From Thalassotalea sp. LPB0316 (GTDB taxonomy: Bacteria; Pseudomonadota; Gammaproteobacteria; Enterobacterales; Alteromonadaceae), in the NCBI RefSeq assembly GCF_014898095.1, contig NZ_CP062946.1:1116001-1180000 (forward strand): a stretch of DNA of 64,000 nucleotides, written 5' to 3'. The position numbers and the translations under genes were made by a program. The notes beneath the pieces were generated by a model. That model was not told where the DNA came from, made no database searches, and was given only the letters and a program-made list of their open reading frames with translations. How positions within the stretch are numbered: position 1 is the first letter of the stretch; every line of letters starts with the position of its first letter. Below are positions 19,644 through 29,287 of this stretch, piece after piece.

Positions 19644-19670
19644 CTGAATTTTCAGTAATTTCTGAAAATT
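19644..19670. promoter_or_regulatory. Probable operator of the gbsR-like/cydAB operon
   Basis: AATTTTCAG (19647-19655) is inverted as CTGAAAATT (19662-19670) with a six-base spacer, and a second palindrome CTGAATTTTCAG (19644-19655) overlaps it. The three CTGAA/TTCAG half-sites lie directly before the regulator start codon, a common arrangement for autorepression. Confidence 0.5.
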
Positions 19671-19768
19671 GTAAAGCTTATTTGATTTATGTCAACAAAA
19701 TGCGAGGATTTTTTGATGTTTTTTTGATCTGCTATGTTTAAAACGCTGATAAGGGAATTGGCAGACAT

Positions 19769-19803
19769 AAAAAAAGGCTAACGAATATTATCGTTAGCCC
19801 TTT
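19769..19803 (-). terminator. Rho-independent terminator of fbp
   Basis: GGCTAACGA (19776-19784) pairs with TCGTTAGCC (19791-19799). On the minus strand the hairpin is followed by a seven-base T-run, placing the terminator just after the fbp stop codon. Confidence 0.85.
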
Positions 19804-19821
19804 GTATTTTTTGACTTGAAG

Positions 19822-20790
19822 TTACTTATAGTAAGATAAACACTTATCAACTTCGTTGCGAGAACCCATAATCACTTCAACGCGTTGGTGAATATCAGTT
19901 GGCTCTATATCCATGATTGGGCCTTGGCTGGTCATTGCTTTACCACCGGCTTGTTCAACTAAGAAGCTCATAGGATTGGCTTCATACATCAAGCGTAATT
20001 TATACGGCTTTTCAGGGTTTTTGCTATCAGCTGGATAGGTGAAAATACCGCCTCGCGTTAATACGCGGTGAATGTCACCCACCATCGCGGCAATCCAACG
20101 CATATTAAAGTATTCACCACGTGGGCCGGATTCACCGGCAACTAAATCACCAATGTAGTCTTGCATTGGTTGTTCCCAAAACTGTTGGTTTGACATGTTA
20201 ATGGCAAATTCACGGGTATCTGCTGGTACTTGTACGTTGCGCTCTACTAATAAGTAGCCACCGTGGGTTCTGTCTAAGACATAAAAATGCGTGCCGCTGC
20301 CCGTTGTCATCACTAGCATGGTTGATGGGCCGTACAATACATAACCTGCACATACTTGTTTGCGCCCTGCTTGCTTAAATTGGTCAGGATCGTCTGCGGC
20401 TAACTCTGGAATAGCTTCGTGAATTGAGAAAATCGTGCCGATTAATGAGTTGATATCGATATTTGAGCTGCCATCAAGTGGGTCAAATGAAACGATAAAC
20501 TTGCCATCTTCTTCACCGGCTACTGAGGTGTCTTCTTCTTCTGAAGAAATGGCTTTAACAAAGCCTGATTCTAATAAGATATCTTTGATTAATTCATTGG
20601 CGACAACGTCGAGCTTTTTTTGAACTTCACCTTGAATGTTTTCATCAAGTGTTGAGCCCATTAAGCCGCCCAACTGGGCTTGGCTAACCCTAAAAGAAAT
20701 TTCTTTAGTTGCTGCAAGGATGGTTTTAATTAAAGAGATCAAATCTAGAGGAACATTATCTTCACGTAATGCTGGGGCTAGTCGTTGCAT
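19822..20790 (-). CDS. fbp: Fructose-1,6-bisphosphatase class I
   Basis: A 322-aa cytosolic enzyme that hydrolyses fructose 1,6-bisphosphate in gluconeogenesis. The metal/phosphate-binding motif [10 protein letters not shown] and the preceding ISSEEEDT acidic loop are intact, as is the C-terminal [16 protein letters not shown] stretch. The length is close to the class I norm (about 330). It is divergent from the metalloprotease gene and ends in its own terminator, so it is monocistronic. Together with fba in the same window it supports growth on lipids and amino acids, consistent with the fad genes nearby. Confidence 0.96.
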   Translation of the reverse strand: MQRLAPALREDNVPLDLISLIKTILAATKEISFRVSQAQLGGLMGSTLDENIQGEVQKKLDVVANELIKDILLESGFVKAISSEEEDTSVAGEEDGKFIVSFDPLDGSSNIDINSLIGTIFSIHEAIPELAADDPDQFKQAGRKQVCAGYVLYGPSTMLVMTTGSGTHFYVLDRTHGGYLLVERNVQVPADTREFAINMSNQQFWEQPMQDYIGDLVAGESGPRGEYFNMRWIAAMVGDIHRVLTRGGIFTYPADSKNPEKPYKLRLMYEANPMSFLVEQAGGKAMTSQGPIMDIEPTDIHQRVEVIMGSRNEVDKCLSYYK

Positions 20791-20944
20791 CTTGGTACCT
20801 AATTGCCGTAGAGTGATGTAAATTTAGCTCGGTAAATTTGCGTGTTATTTAAAATGATCAAATCTACTGAAAGCTTTCAAAAAAAATTACAAAAAATTAT
20901 ACATCAATTTAGTGGTCGATTTCAGTAAAATAATAGGGAAACAC

Positions 20945-23359
20945 ATGAAATTTATTCGTCTATTTGCGTTGCTGTTCAGTGTCTTGGCATTGAATGTAAA
21001 TGCGGAAACTTCTTTTAGTGACTTTGTTAACGGCAAAGAGCACCACCAAGGTTATTTTGATTTTTATGTCGATAACACCACCGGTCAAGTTTATCTGGCT
21101 ATTGATAACTTCGACCAAGAGTTTTTGTTTCAAAGTAGTTTACCGAAAGGGGTTGGTTCCAATGATATCGGCTTAGATCGCGGCCAATTGGGCGATACCC
21201 GCATTGTGAAATTTGAGCGGGTTGGCGACAAGGTGTTCTTAAGGCAAGTAAATACTTACTACCGAGCAAACTCAACTAATGATCTCGAGCGCCAAGCGAT
21301 TGAAGAAGCGTTTGCCAGTTCGGTGATTTGGGGCTTTAAAGTGGCTCAAGCTGGTGAAGGTGTTGTACTGATCGACTATACCCCATTTTTGATTTCAGAT
21401 ATCCACCAAGTCGCTAACCGATTATCGCAAACTAAACAGGGCAGCTTTAAAGCAGATAAAACTCGCAGTGGTTTTTATGCTAAACGCTCAAAAGCATTTC
21501 CAAAAAATACGGAATTAGAAGCAACCGTGACCTTTGTGGGCAAAGGCACAGGTGAGTATATTCGCTCGGTTTCACCTGAGCCAAATGCCGTCAGTGTTAA
21601 TATGCATCACTCGTTAATTGAATTGCCTGACGACGGTTATAAACCGCGTGATTTTCATCCATATAGTGGCTTTTGGTCAGTCGCGCACGCTGACTATGCC
21701 TCAGCGATTGAGGAAGACATGATCAAGCGTGTTATCCCTCGTCACCGATTAGCAAAGCAAAACCCTAATGCGGAGTATAGTGAAGCAGTTGAACCTATTG
21801 TTTACTACCTTGATGCAGGTGTGCCTGAGCCAATTAAAAGTGCGTTAATTGATGGTGCCATGTGGTGGGATCAAGCTTTTGCAGCCGCTGGTTATAAAAA
21901 CGCATTCCAAGTGAAAATGTTGCCACCAGAAGCCGATCCGATGGACGTGCGCTATAACGTTATTCAATGGGTGCATCGCGCTACCCGTGGTTGGTCTTAC
22001 GGCGCCTCGGTTATTGATCCTCGCACCGGTGAAATTTTAAAAGGCCATGTTACGTTAGGGTCTTTGCGCGTGCGCCAAGATTATTTGATTGCGCTTGGCT
22101 TAACGTCACCATTTAACAGCGAAAATACTGATACCACGCCAATGAAAGAGATGGCTTTAGCGCGTATTCGTCAATTATCCGCTCATGAAGTTGGTCACAC
22201 GTTAGGGATCGCTCACAACTTTGCTGCCAGTGTTAATAATCGCGCTTCGGTAATGGATTATCCGCATCCGTTAGTGATGCTAAAAGACGGTGAAATTGAT
22301 TTATCACAAGCTTACGATAATAAAATTGGCGAGTGGGATAAATTTGTTATCGCCTATGGCTATGGTGATTATGATCAGGCACAAGAAGCAAGTGCACTTA
22401 CTGCGCTAATTGAACAGGCACAAGCTAAGGGATTACAGTATATCTCTGATCCTGATGCCCGTCCTCGCTCTGGTGGTCATGCAACTGCTCACTTGTGGGA
22501 TAATGGCGCGAGTGCTGTTGATGAGCTTAATCGAATGATGAAAGTTCGTGAACACGCGCTAAATCATCTAGGTATTAATTCAATTGCCAACGGCACGCCA
22601 TTATCTGAAATAGAACAAGTGTTAGTACCTATTTATAACTTTCATCGTTTCCAAGTAGAAGCCGCGGTTAAGCTCGTTGCTGGCGTTCATTACCACTATG
22701 AAGTTAAAGGTGAACAGCAAGTCAAAGGGGTGAGCCAAGTGGATGGTGAGAATCAGTTAGCAGCGGTTAATGCTTTGCTAGCGACATTAGATGCCCAAAC
22801 ATTAACTTTGCCTGAGTCGTTAATTAAATTAATTCCGCCCAAAGCATATGGCTATAGCCGCAATCGCGAAAGCTTTACGTCAAATACTGGACTAACCTTC
22901 GACCCAGTAACAGCGGCGCAAGCCAATGCAAAACACACCATAAGCTTGTTGTTAGAACAGGGGCGATTAGCGCGTCTTGCCCAACATCATATGTTTGATA
23001 GCTCGGTGCCAAGTATTGATAAGCTATTCTCGATGTTATTAGCTCAAACACTCAAACAAAAGCCTGATACGGGTTTATCTGTGCTAGTTCAACAGCGCAT
23101 CAACCAAGAAGTGGTTGAGCAATTACTCACACTTTGGCACAGCCCAACAACTGTGATTGAAGTAAAAGCGCACGTCTATCAGACGTTAAACAGCTTGGTT
23201 AAGTGGTTAGACGACAAACAAGGTGATCGCAAGTACAAAGCGATGTCGGCACAATTTACTTTGCTTAGTATGATGATTAAGTCGAGCCTAGAAAATAATA
23301 CACGCATTCAAGAGGCTAATTCACTGCGTTTGCCGCCAGGTTCGCCGATTGGTCAGTAA
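20945..23359 (+). CDS. Secreted zinc metalloprotease (DUF5117/DUF4953 type)
   Basis: An 804-aa exported protein. The start is ATG 20945 (MKFIRLFALLFSVLALNVNA), which gives a clean signal peptide and has AGGGA upstream; a GTG 33 bases earlier would bury it. The N-terminal half is a beta-rich region typical of DUF5117. The catalytic zinc site is the extended HExxHxxGxxH motif His414-Glu415...His418...His424 in AHEVGHTLGIAHNF, followed by a Met-turn in SVMDYPHP, so it is a metzincin-like peptidase. The C-terminal region fits DUF4953. It probably digests protein in the periplasm or outside the cell. Physiological substrates are not known. Confidence 0.88.
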   Translation: MKFIRLFALLFSVLALNVNAETSFSDFVNGKEHHQGYFDFYVDNTTGQVYLAIDNFDQEFLFQSSLPKGVGSNDIGLDRGQLGDTRIVKFERVGDKVFLRQVNTYYRANSTNDLERQAIEEAFASSVIWGFKVAQAGEGVVLIDYTPFLISDIHQVANRLSQTKQGSFKADKTRSGFYAKRSKAFPKNTELEATVTFVGKGTGEYIRSVSPEPNAVSVNMHHSLIELPDDGYKPRDFHPYSGFWSVAHADYASAIEEDMIKRVIPRHRLAKQNPNAEYSEAVEPIVYYLDAGVPEPIKSALIDGAMWWDQAFAAAGYKNAFQVKMLPPEADPMDVRYNVIQWVHRATRGWSYGASVIDPRTGEILKGHVTLGSLRVRQDYLIALGLTSPFNSENTDTTPMKEMALARIRQLSAHEVGHTLGIAHNFAASVNNRASVMDYPHPLVMLKDGEIDLSQAYDNKIGEWDKFVIAYGYGDYDQAQEASALTALIEQAQAKGLQYISDPDARPRSGGHATAHLWDNGASAVDELNRMMKVREHALNHLGINSIANGTPLSEIEQVLVPIYNFHRFQVEAAVKLVAGVHYHYEVKGEQQVKGVSQVDGENQLAAVNALLATLDAQTLTLPESLIKLIPPKAYGYSRNRESFTSNTGLTFDPVTAAQANAKHTISLLLEQGRLARLAQHHMFDSSVPSIDKLFSMLLAQTLKQKPDTGLSVLVQQRINQEVVEQLLTLWHSPTTVIEVKAHVYQTLNSLVKWLDDKQGDRKYKAMSAQFTLLSMMIKSSLENNTRIQEANSLRLPPGSPIGQ

Positions 23360-23370
23360 CTTTTGACATG

Positions 23371-23404
23371 AAAAAACGGCATGACGGGAAGGGAAGTCAT
23401 GCCG
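23371..23404 (-). terminator. Terminator of the DMT permease gene
   Basis: CGGCATGAC (23377-23385) pairs with GTCATGCCG (23396-23404). The six A residues at 23371-23376 give a T6 tract after the hairpin on the minus strand, so it mainly serves the 23430-24344 gene; the metalloprotease transcript may use the same hairpin weakly. Confidence 0.8.
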
Positions 23405-23429
23405 CATACCTATCGTGTTTTGATGGGTA

Positions 23430-24344
23430 TTAAACTTTACTCGGTGTTGGTGCAACTGCGGGTGACACCCGTCTTTTGGGTTTCGCCAACACAACGATAT
23501 TGCCCACCATAATGGCGCTAAAGCCGATCACGGTATAAATGTTCCATTCAAAACCCTCAAAGAGTGTTGAAATTAACACCGCCACCGCGGGAAACATAAT
23601 GGTTGAGTATGACGCTTTATGTGCCCCGATGTTATTGAGCAACGTTAGGTAGCAACCAAAGGCGATAACTGAGCCAAAAAGTGATAAATAAACTAGCGAC
23701 AATAAATATTCTGGCTTAGTTGAAAAGGTAAATGATGTACCTTGCACTAGTGCGACGATTGCCATAAAAATTGTGCCATAAAGCATCCCCCAAGCGTTTG
23801 ATTGAACAACCGGTAATTGCCTTTTCTGGTTAACCATTGAAATCATATTACCCGCCGAAGCGCTAAGGGTTGCAATTAGCGAAAAACCTAAGCCAATCAA
23901 TGTGGTATCGCTGAGCGAAAGGTGTGCTATTTGCGGCCAAAATAAGACCGTGATGCCCATTAAGCCAATCGCTCCTCCAAGATATGTTTGACTCGAAATA
24001 TCGGTTTTAAACCAAATTCGCGAGTTGATAATGTTAAACAACATAATGCTTGAAAATGCGATGCATGCTAACGCTGAATTAATATAACCTTGCGCTAAAT
24101 AAAGAAAGTAATAGTTAGTGCCAAAGAGCGCGATACCAAAAACTGCCAATTGAATATGTTGATCAAGGCGTAAGCTCAAATCGAGCTTTTTCCATTTACA
24201 AAAGAGAAACAAGGTTGCTGAGGCTAAGCCGAATCGATATACCACTGAAACTTCAGGCGCGACATCGCCGAGTTGAAAGTTAATGGCGATCCAAGTCGAG
24301 CCCCAAATCAGCACTGTGATGATATATAGCGCGGTATTATTCAT
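23430..24344 (-). CDS. EamA/DMT-family transporter
   Basis: A 304-aa inner-membrane protein with about ten predicted helices in two EamA repeats; WGSTWIAINFQLG in the first helix is the usual family opening. I place the start at ATG 24344 (MNNTALYIITVLIWG) with a GGAG ribosome site directly upstream, instead of an ATG 57 bases earlier that would add a hydrophilic tail. It is divergent from a MocR-type regulator across 144 bp, a pairing often seen when the regulator controls the transporter. Likely an amino-acid or metabolite exporter; substrate unknown. Confidence 0.85.
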   Translation of the reverse strand: MNNTALYIITVLIWGSTWIAINFQLGDVAPEVSVVYRFGLASATLFLFCKWKKLDLSLRLDQHIQLAVFGIALFGTNYYFLYLAQGYINSALACIAFSSIMLFNIINSRIWFKTDISSQTYLGGAIGLMGITVLFWPQIAHLSLSDTTLIGLGFSLIATLSASAGNMISMVNQKRQLPVVQSNAWGMLYGTIFMAIVALVQGTSFTFSTKPEYLLSLVYLSLFGSVIAFGCYLTLLNNIGAHKASYSTIMFPAVAVLISTLFEGFEWNIYTVIGFSAIMVGNIVVLAKPKRRVSPAVAPTPSKV

Positions 24345-24488
24345 TACTTTACTCTCCTTTGTCTGTGCTGTGTAGCATTGAGCTAACCGATCGGGATTCA
24401 TAGCGTTAGGTGATCAAGTTATTGCATAGGTTATAGAACTTTTGTTTTAATAACATATACAAAAAATGAAAAATGAGACCTATACAGT

Positions 24489-25946
24489 TTGCAGTTGCTT
24501 GATCGTGATTCCAATGCCTTTTTATATCAACAAGTTATCGACTTTGTTGAGCATCAATATCAACAAGGTTTATTAAAACCTGGTGATAAGCTACCGAGCT
24601 TGCGCAAGTTAAGTCAGCAGTTTGGGATTAGCGTACCAACGGTAAAACAAGCCTATATCGAGCTAGAAAGAAGAGGACAAGTACAGGCTAGGCCGCAATC
24701 GGGCTACTATGTTAAAGCCGCTTCTGCTAAAAAGCTTTTACCGATGCGCAATAAATGGGCAAGTACCAATCCGGTTGAGGTTAATTGTCGCAGTTTAATC
24801 GAACAAGTGTACGATGCTATTCACATGCCTAATACCGTTTCATTGGGGATCTCCAATCCGATTAGTGCCCAAGCACCGGATAAAACACTTGCGCGATTAA
24901 TGCGTAAGGTACTCTCTCAAGTATCAGCAAAAGCCGTGAGCTATGGACCGGTCAATGGTGATCAAAAGTTGCGGATGCAGGTGGCATATCGCTATCAGGA
25001 GCAAGGTGTTAAGGTTAACTATGAGGATATAGTGATTACCTGTGGCGCACAGGAAGCGATATCAATAGCGTTGCAATGTGTCGCTAAAAAAGGCGATGTT
25101 ATTGCGATAGAGTCACCTTGTTACTTTGGTATTATTGAGTTGATTGAAACGCTTGGTATGAAGGCTGTTGAAATTTATACCTGCCCAGAACAAGGTATTT
25201 GTTTAGAAGAACTTGAGCAAAGTATTAATGAACATCAAATAAAAGCTTGTGTGTTTTCAACCGCTATAAATAATCCACTAGGGTCGAAAATGCCTGACGA
25301 AAAACGGGCGCAACTAGTCAAACTAATTGAGCGTTATCAAGTGCCGTTAATCGAAGATGATGTGTATGGTGAGCTATATTTTTCTGGCGAGCGGCCAAAA
25401 CCAGCACAACTTTTTTCACAGCAAGGTTTAGTGATGACTTGCTCGTCGTTTTCAAAAACTGCAGCGCCAGGTTATCGCGTAGGCTATTTATTACCGGGCA
25501 TATTTGAAGAGCAAGCGAAGCGAATTAAGCGCGCTCATTCATGCTCAACTGCGATGTTACCGCAATGGACATTAACTGAGTATGTTTTGTCAGGCGATTA
25601 CGATCGCCATTTACTGACCTTGCGCAAAAAACTCATGTATAATTGCGAGCGCATGCGTTGTGCAATCGGACAATACTTTCCGAAAGATGTGTGCATTAGC
25701 CAACCTCAAGGGGGCAGCGTATTGTGGGTTCGTTGTTCATCAAAAATAAATACCAGTGACTTTTTTCACCAAGCAATTGAAGCTGGTGTAAGCTTTGCGC
25801 CAGGGATGATTTTTTCACCATCGGGTAAGTACCACAATTACATGCGGCTCAGCTACGGTGTTGTTTGGGATGACCACATTGAGCAGGCAATAAAAACACT
25901 CGGTGATATTGTTCACCTTCACTATCAGAAATATCAGTTGATTTAA
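24489..25946 (+). CDS. MocR/PdxR-type regulator (GntR wHTH fused to aminotransferase domain)
   Basis: A 485-aa two-domain protein. Residues about 5-75 are a GntR winged helix (DKLPSLRKLSQQFGISVPTVKQAY, described as residues 33-56); residues about 110-480 are a fold-type I aminotransferase domain with the PLP-binding Lys323 in SSFSKTAAPGYRVGY. MocR proteins use PLP or a PLP adduct as effector and act as regulators, not enzymes. The start appears to be TTG; no in-frame ATG gives a better N-terminus. It is divergent from a DMT exporter and followed after one base by an MFS exporter. A weak ATAGGT/ACCTAT inverted pair (24426-24431, 24478-24483) lies in the divergent gap. Confidence 0.88.
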   Translation: MQLLDRDSNAFLYQQVIDFVEHQYQQGLLKPGDKLPSLRKLSQQFGISVPTVKQAYIELERRGQVQARPQSGYYVKAASAKKLLPMRNKWASTNPVEVNCRSLIEQVYDAIHMPNTVSLGISNPISAQAPDKTLARLMRKVLSQVSAKAVSYGPVNGDQKLRMQVAYRYQEQGVKVNYEDIVITCGAQEAISIALQCVAKKGDVIAIESPCYFGIIELIETLGMKAVEIYTCPEQGICLEELEQSINEHQIKACVFSTAINNPLGSKMPDEKRAQLVKLIERYQVPLIEDDVYGELYFSGERPKPAQLFSQQGLVMTCSSFSKTAAPGYRVGYLLPGIFEEQAKRIKRAHSCSTAMLPQWTLTEYVLSGDYDRHLLTLRKKLMYNCERMRCAIGQYFPKDVCISQPQGGSVLWVRCSSKINTSDFFHQAIEAGVSFAPGMIFSPSGKYHNYMRLSYGVVWDDHIEQAIKTLGDIVHLHYQKYQLI

Positions 25947-25947
25947 C

Positions 25948-27180
25948 ATGGCAAAAGCTGGCGAAAACTCGCTGAAAAGTTTAATTTTTCTGCTCGCAAG
26001 CATAATGGCGATGTCGCCGTTGGCTATCGATTTATATTTACCGGCAATGCCGGTAATGGCGAGCGAGTTAGCAACCACTATGCCGGTGATGCAAAACACC
26101 TTAAGCATTTATTTACTTGGTTACGCTTGTGGTTTGGTTTTATTTGGGCCTTTGTCAGATATTCGACCAAGGCGCACTATGGTGATCATGGGGATTAGTG
26201 GCTTTTTGGTTTGTAGCTTTGCCCAAATATTTTGCCAAACCATTGAGCTATTTTTTGTTTTACGCTTTGTTCAGGCCTTTATCATTTCAAGTGCGTTAGT
26301 GGTTATTCCAGCAACGATAAAGGAATATTACGGCGTTAATACGGCAAAAGGTTTGTCGTATGTTTCGATGGTAATGATGCTCGCGCCAATGATAGCGCCA
26401 GCCATTGGCAGTATCTTGTTGGCGGTAAGTGGTTGGCAGTTGATTTTTATTGCCTTAACAGCCTATGCCTTAACTATGTTGGGCCTGGTTATCAGATTTA
26501 TGCCAGAGAAAAAGCAACGGCAAGTACAACCGCAATCGCTGGCTTTTTTTAGGCGTTATCACTTGGTCTTTAGCCGCCAAAAAGCGCGGGTAGATCTGAT
26601 GACTTCAATGGCGGTGTCACTCGCCTTTTTTGCTTATATTACAGCGATTCCGTTTGTTTATTTATCGGTATATCAAACCAGTGAATTTACTTTTAGTGCG
26701 CTATTTGGCTCGGCGGTTTTCGCCTTGATGACCGCACACTTCATTAATACCCGACTAGTTGGTAAAGTCGGTTCACGTGCTATGCTCAATGGCGGTTTAT
26801 TGGTCGCCCTGATTTTCTCAACCGCGCTAGTCCTAGTAACGGTAAGCCGTGCACCGATTAGTTGGTTTGTTACAGCGCTACTGCCATTGATGGGGAGTTT
26901 ATCGATTATTGCAGCTAATGCCGATGCCTTAGTGTATTCGCGATTTAAACAACATCTAGGTACTGCAACCGCAGTGATTGGCGTATTAAGGTTTGGCGTT
27001 GGTGCTTTGGCTGGACCGATCATGGCGTTTTTTCACAATGGCAGTGCTACCGTATTTGCCGCTTTGATGTTTAGTTGTATCGCGCTTATTGTCTTATTTC
27101 AATTGCCGGCGAACTTAAAGCGCATGAGATATCGGCATACACAGCAAGTTTTTAAACAAAAGCTAAAAGCACAGGGTTAG
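25948..27180 (+). CDS. Bcr/CflA-family MFS drug efflux transporter
   Basis: A 410-aa permease with twelve hydrophobic helices. The N-terminal MSPLAIDLYLPAMPVMASEL stretch and the loop GPLSDIRPRRTMVIMG are diagnostic for the Bcr/CflA (DHA1) drug:proton antiporter family, which includes bicyclomycin and chloramphenicol efflux pumps. Its start is one base after the stop of the MocR-type gene, so the two form an operon and the regulator likely controls it. Its last four bases overlap the convergent 58-aa Cys-rich gene. Confidence 0.9.
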   Translation: MAKAGENSLKSLIFLLASIMAMSPLAIDLYLPAMPVMASELATTMPVMQNTLSIYLLGYACGLVLFGPLSDIRPRRTMVIMGISGFLVCSFAQIFCQTIELFFVLRFVQAFIISSALVVIPATIKEYYGVNTAKGLSYVSMVMMLAPMIAPAIGSILLAVSGWQLIFIALTAYALTMLGLVIRFMPEKKQRQVQPQSLAFFRRYHLVFSRQKARVDLMTSMAVSLAFFAYITAIPFVYLSVYQTSEFTFSALFGSAVFALMTAHFINTRLVGKVGSRAMLNGGLLVALIFSTALVLVTVSRAPISWFVTALLPLMGSLSIIAANADALVYSRFKQHLGTATAVIGVLRFGVGALAGPIMAFFHNGSATVFAALMFSCIALIVLFQLPANLKRMRYRHTQQVFKQKLKAQG

Positions 27181-27353
27181 TCAGCTGTCGCAAGCAAATT
27201 CTCTTGGCCTTTGAGTTTTGCTTGATGCTCACGCCACGCACGCATTTTGGCGTTGTAATCATCCCAAACACAGGGATTACAAGCGCCACCACCACAACAA
27301 TCGTCATCAGCTGGCTGAGTGGGTTTTTCGATAATACCTTCTTGATTCGACAT
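27177..27353 (-). CDS. Oxidoreductase-like (OXLD1-type) Cys-rich small protein
   Basis: A 58-aa ORF. The product contains DDDCCGGGACNPCVWDDYN with Cys19, Cys20, Cys25 and Cys28, the exact spacing of the 'oxidoreductase-like' N-terminal motif CCGxGCxxCVWDxY, found in small bacterial proteins and in human OXLD1. The rest is a short charged helix. An AAAGG ribosome site lies before the ATG. The stop overlaps the last bases of the convergent MFS gene. The four-Cys cluster suggests metal or redox chemistry; the true function is unknown. It is easily missed because of its length. Confidence 0.8.
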   Translation of the reverse strand: MSNQEGIIEKPTQPADDDCCGGGACNPCVWDDYNAKMRAWREHQAKLKGQENLLATAD

Positions 27354-27393
27354 GACTACAACCTTTCTAATTCAACTTGTGTAGCATATAAAA

Positions 27394-27429
27394 AAATGGG
27401 GTCAGAGTAAATTTACTCTGACCCCATTT
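27394..27429. repeat. Perfect 36-bp palindrome, GTCAGAGTAAA family
   Basis: AAATGGGGTCAGAGTAAA is followed directly by its exact reverse complement, with extra A residues at 27391-27393. A diverged relative lies at 16601-16638. It sits between the accC stop and the start of the Cys-rich gene and could serve as a terminator for accC, but the conserved core in two places suggests a mobile palindromic element. Confidence 0.8.
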
Positions 27430-27446
27430 AAGTTCGCTACTAACAA

Positions 27447-28793
27447 TTACTCTTGCTCAGCGAGTTTCTTTTCTAGATAGTGAATGTTTGCACCACCACT
27501 GACGAAACCTTCGTCATTGAGAATATCTTTGTGCAGTGCAATATTGGTTTTAATACCGTCAACCACTAACTCATTGAGTGCATTACGCATACGTGCAATC
27601 GCGACATCACGGTTATCACCATAAGTAATTAACTTACCAACCATTGAATCGTAATACGGTGGAACGGTGTAATCGGCGTAAATGTGAGAATCCCAACGAA
27701 TACCCATGCCACCTGCAGGGTGGAAACGGGTGATTTTACCCGGCGAAGGGATAAAAGTACGTGGATCTTCGGCATTGATACGACATTCAATCGCGTGACC
27801 AGAAATCTTAATGTCATCTTGGGTGTAAGATAACGGTTGACCAGCAGCTACGCGCAGTTGCTCTTTGATCAAATCAACACCAGTGATCATCTCGGTTACT
27901 GGGTGTTCAACCTGAATACGGGTGTTCATTTCAATGAAGTAAAACTCGCCGTTTTCATACAAGAATTCGAACGTACCAGCACCGCGGTAATCGATTTCAA
28001 GACACGCTCGGCAACAACGCTCACCAATTTGCTTGCGCATTTCCGGTGTAATACCCGGTGCTGGTGCTTCTTCAACCACTTTTTGGTGACGACGTTGCAT
28101 TGAGCAGTCACGTTCACCTAAGTGAATCGCACCACCTTGGCCGTCTGCGATCACTTGAATTTCAACGTGACGTGGGTTTTCTAGGAATTTCTCCATATAA
28201 ACCATGTCATTGTTGAATGCAGCACGCGCTTCTGACTTAGTTAATTGGATTGCTTCGAGTAGCTCACTTTCTTGACGAACTACGCGCATACCGCGACCAC
28301 CGCCACCACCTGAGGCTTTAATGATCACAGGGTAGCCAATGCGCTTACCATGGGCTAAGTTTAGCTCAGCATCATCAGTTAATGGCCCATCAGAACCTGG
28401 CACACAAGGTACGCCCGCTTGTTTCATCGCGCGAATAGCGGCCACTTTATCACCCATAATGCGAATGCTTTCCGCTTTCGGGCCAATAAATGTAAAGCCT
28501 GATTGTTCTACTTGCTCAGCAAAATCAGCGTTTTCTGCAAGAAAGCCGTAACCAGGGTGAATGGCGGTCGCATTAGTCACTTCAGCTGCCGTGATAATAC
28601 TTGGAATATCTAAGTAGCTTTCTGTTGCTGGTGCTTTACCAATACAGATGGTTTCATCTGCTAACAACACGTGTTTTAAGTTGCGGTCGGCTGTTGAGTG
28701 TACCGCTACTGTTTTTATGCCAAGCTCTTTACACGCGCGTAAAATGCGAAGTGCAATTTCACCGCGATTGGCAATAACAACTTTTTCTAACAT
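27447..28793 (-). CDS. accC: Biotin carboxylase subunit of acetyl-CoA carboxylase
   Basis: A 448-aa ATP-grasp enzyme that carboxylates biotin on AccB, the first step of fatty acid synthesis. The start is ATG 28793 ([20 protein letters not shown]), matching the family N-terminus, with GAGGG upstream; an in-frame start 57 bases earlier is spurious. The glycine-rich ATP loop [12 protein letters not shown], the [13 protein letters not shown] segment and the catalytic [16 protein letters not shown] motif are intact. It is the last gene of aroQ-accB-accC, 22 bp after accB. Confidence 0.97.
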   Translation of the reverse strand: MLEKVVIANRGEIALRILRACKELGIKTVAVHSTADRNLKHVLLADETICIGKAPATESYLDIPSIITAAEVTNATAIHPGYGFLAENADFAEQVEQSGFTFIGPKAESIRIMGDKVAAIRAMKQAGVPCVPGSDGPLTDDAELNLAHGKRIGYPVIIKASGGGGGRGMRVVRQESELLEAIQLTKSEARAAFNNDMVYMEKFLENPRHVEIQVIADGQGGAIHLGERDCSMQRRHQKVVEEAPAPGITPEMRKQIGERCCRACLEIDYRGAGTFEFLYENGEFYFIEMNTRIQVEHPVTEMITGVDLIKEQLRVAAGQPLSYTQDDIKISGHAIECRINAEDPRTFIPSPGKITRFHPAGGMGIRWDSHIYADYTVPPYYDSMVGKLITYGDNRDVAIARMRNALNELVVDGIKTNIALHKDILNDEGFVSGGANIHYLEKKLAEQE

Positions 28794-28815
28794 GGAATTA
28801 CCCTCAGTGTTGGGC

Positions 28816-29274
28816 TTATTCAATGACGAATAGCGGTTGATCGAATTCAATAGCGTCTTCGTTTTTCGCTAAAATTTCTTTGATAACACCAGACTTATCT
28901 GCTTCGATTTGGTTCATCATTTTCATTGCTTCAACGATACATAACGTGTCGCCAGCGTTGACGTGTTGGCCAACTTCAACAAATGGTGCTGCATCAGGAG
29001 ATGCTGCTGAGTAGAAAGTACCAACCATAGGAGAACGAACAATGTGACCGGTTGGTGCCGCAGGAGCGCTTGCCGCTTCTGGTGCCGGTGCTGCCGATGC
29101 TGCAGGTGCAGCCGCTGGAGCCTGCATAACTGGTGCAGCTTGCATAACAGGTTGTGCCATTGCAATGCCGCCTTTATTGATGCGAATTGATTCTTCACCT
29201 TCTGAAATTTCAATTTCGCTAATGCCTGATTCTTCAACCAGCTCGATTAATTTCTTAATTTTACGAATATCCAT
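28816..29274 (-). CDS. accB: Biotin carboxyl carrier protein of acetyl-CoA carboxylase
   Basis: A 152-aa carrier. An N-terminal acidic helix-strand region (1-35) leads to a flexible Ala/Pro-rich linker (about 40-75), then the biotinyl domain. The biotin attachment residue is Lys118 in the invariant EAMKM motif, and the thumb-like segment [15 protein letters not shown] is present. It is biotinylated by BirA and shuttles carboxyl groups between AccC and the AccA/AccD carboxyltransferase. It lies 13 bp after aroQ and 22 bp before accC. Confidence 0.97.
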   Translation of the reverse strand: MDIRKIKKLIELVEESGISEIEISEGEESIRINKGGIAMAQPVMQAAPVMQAPAAAPAASAAPAPEAASAPAAPTGHIVRSPMVGTFYSAASPDAAPFVEVGQHVNAGDTLCIVEAMKMMNQIEADKSGVIKEILAKNEDAIEFDQPLFVIE

Positions 29275-29287
29275 TGGAACACCTTTG

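Noticed and set aside
24489..25946. True aminotransferase
   Set aside because: An N-terminal GntR winged helix is fused to the PLP domain, the hallmark of MocR regulators.
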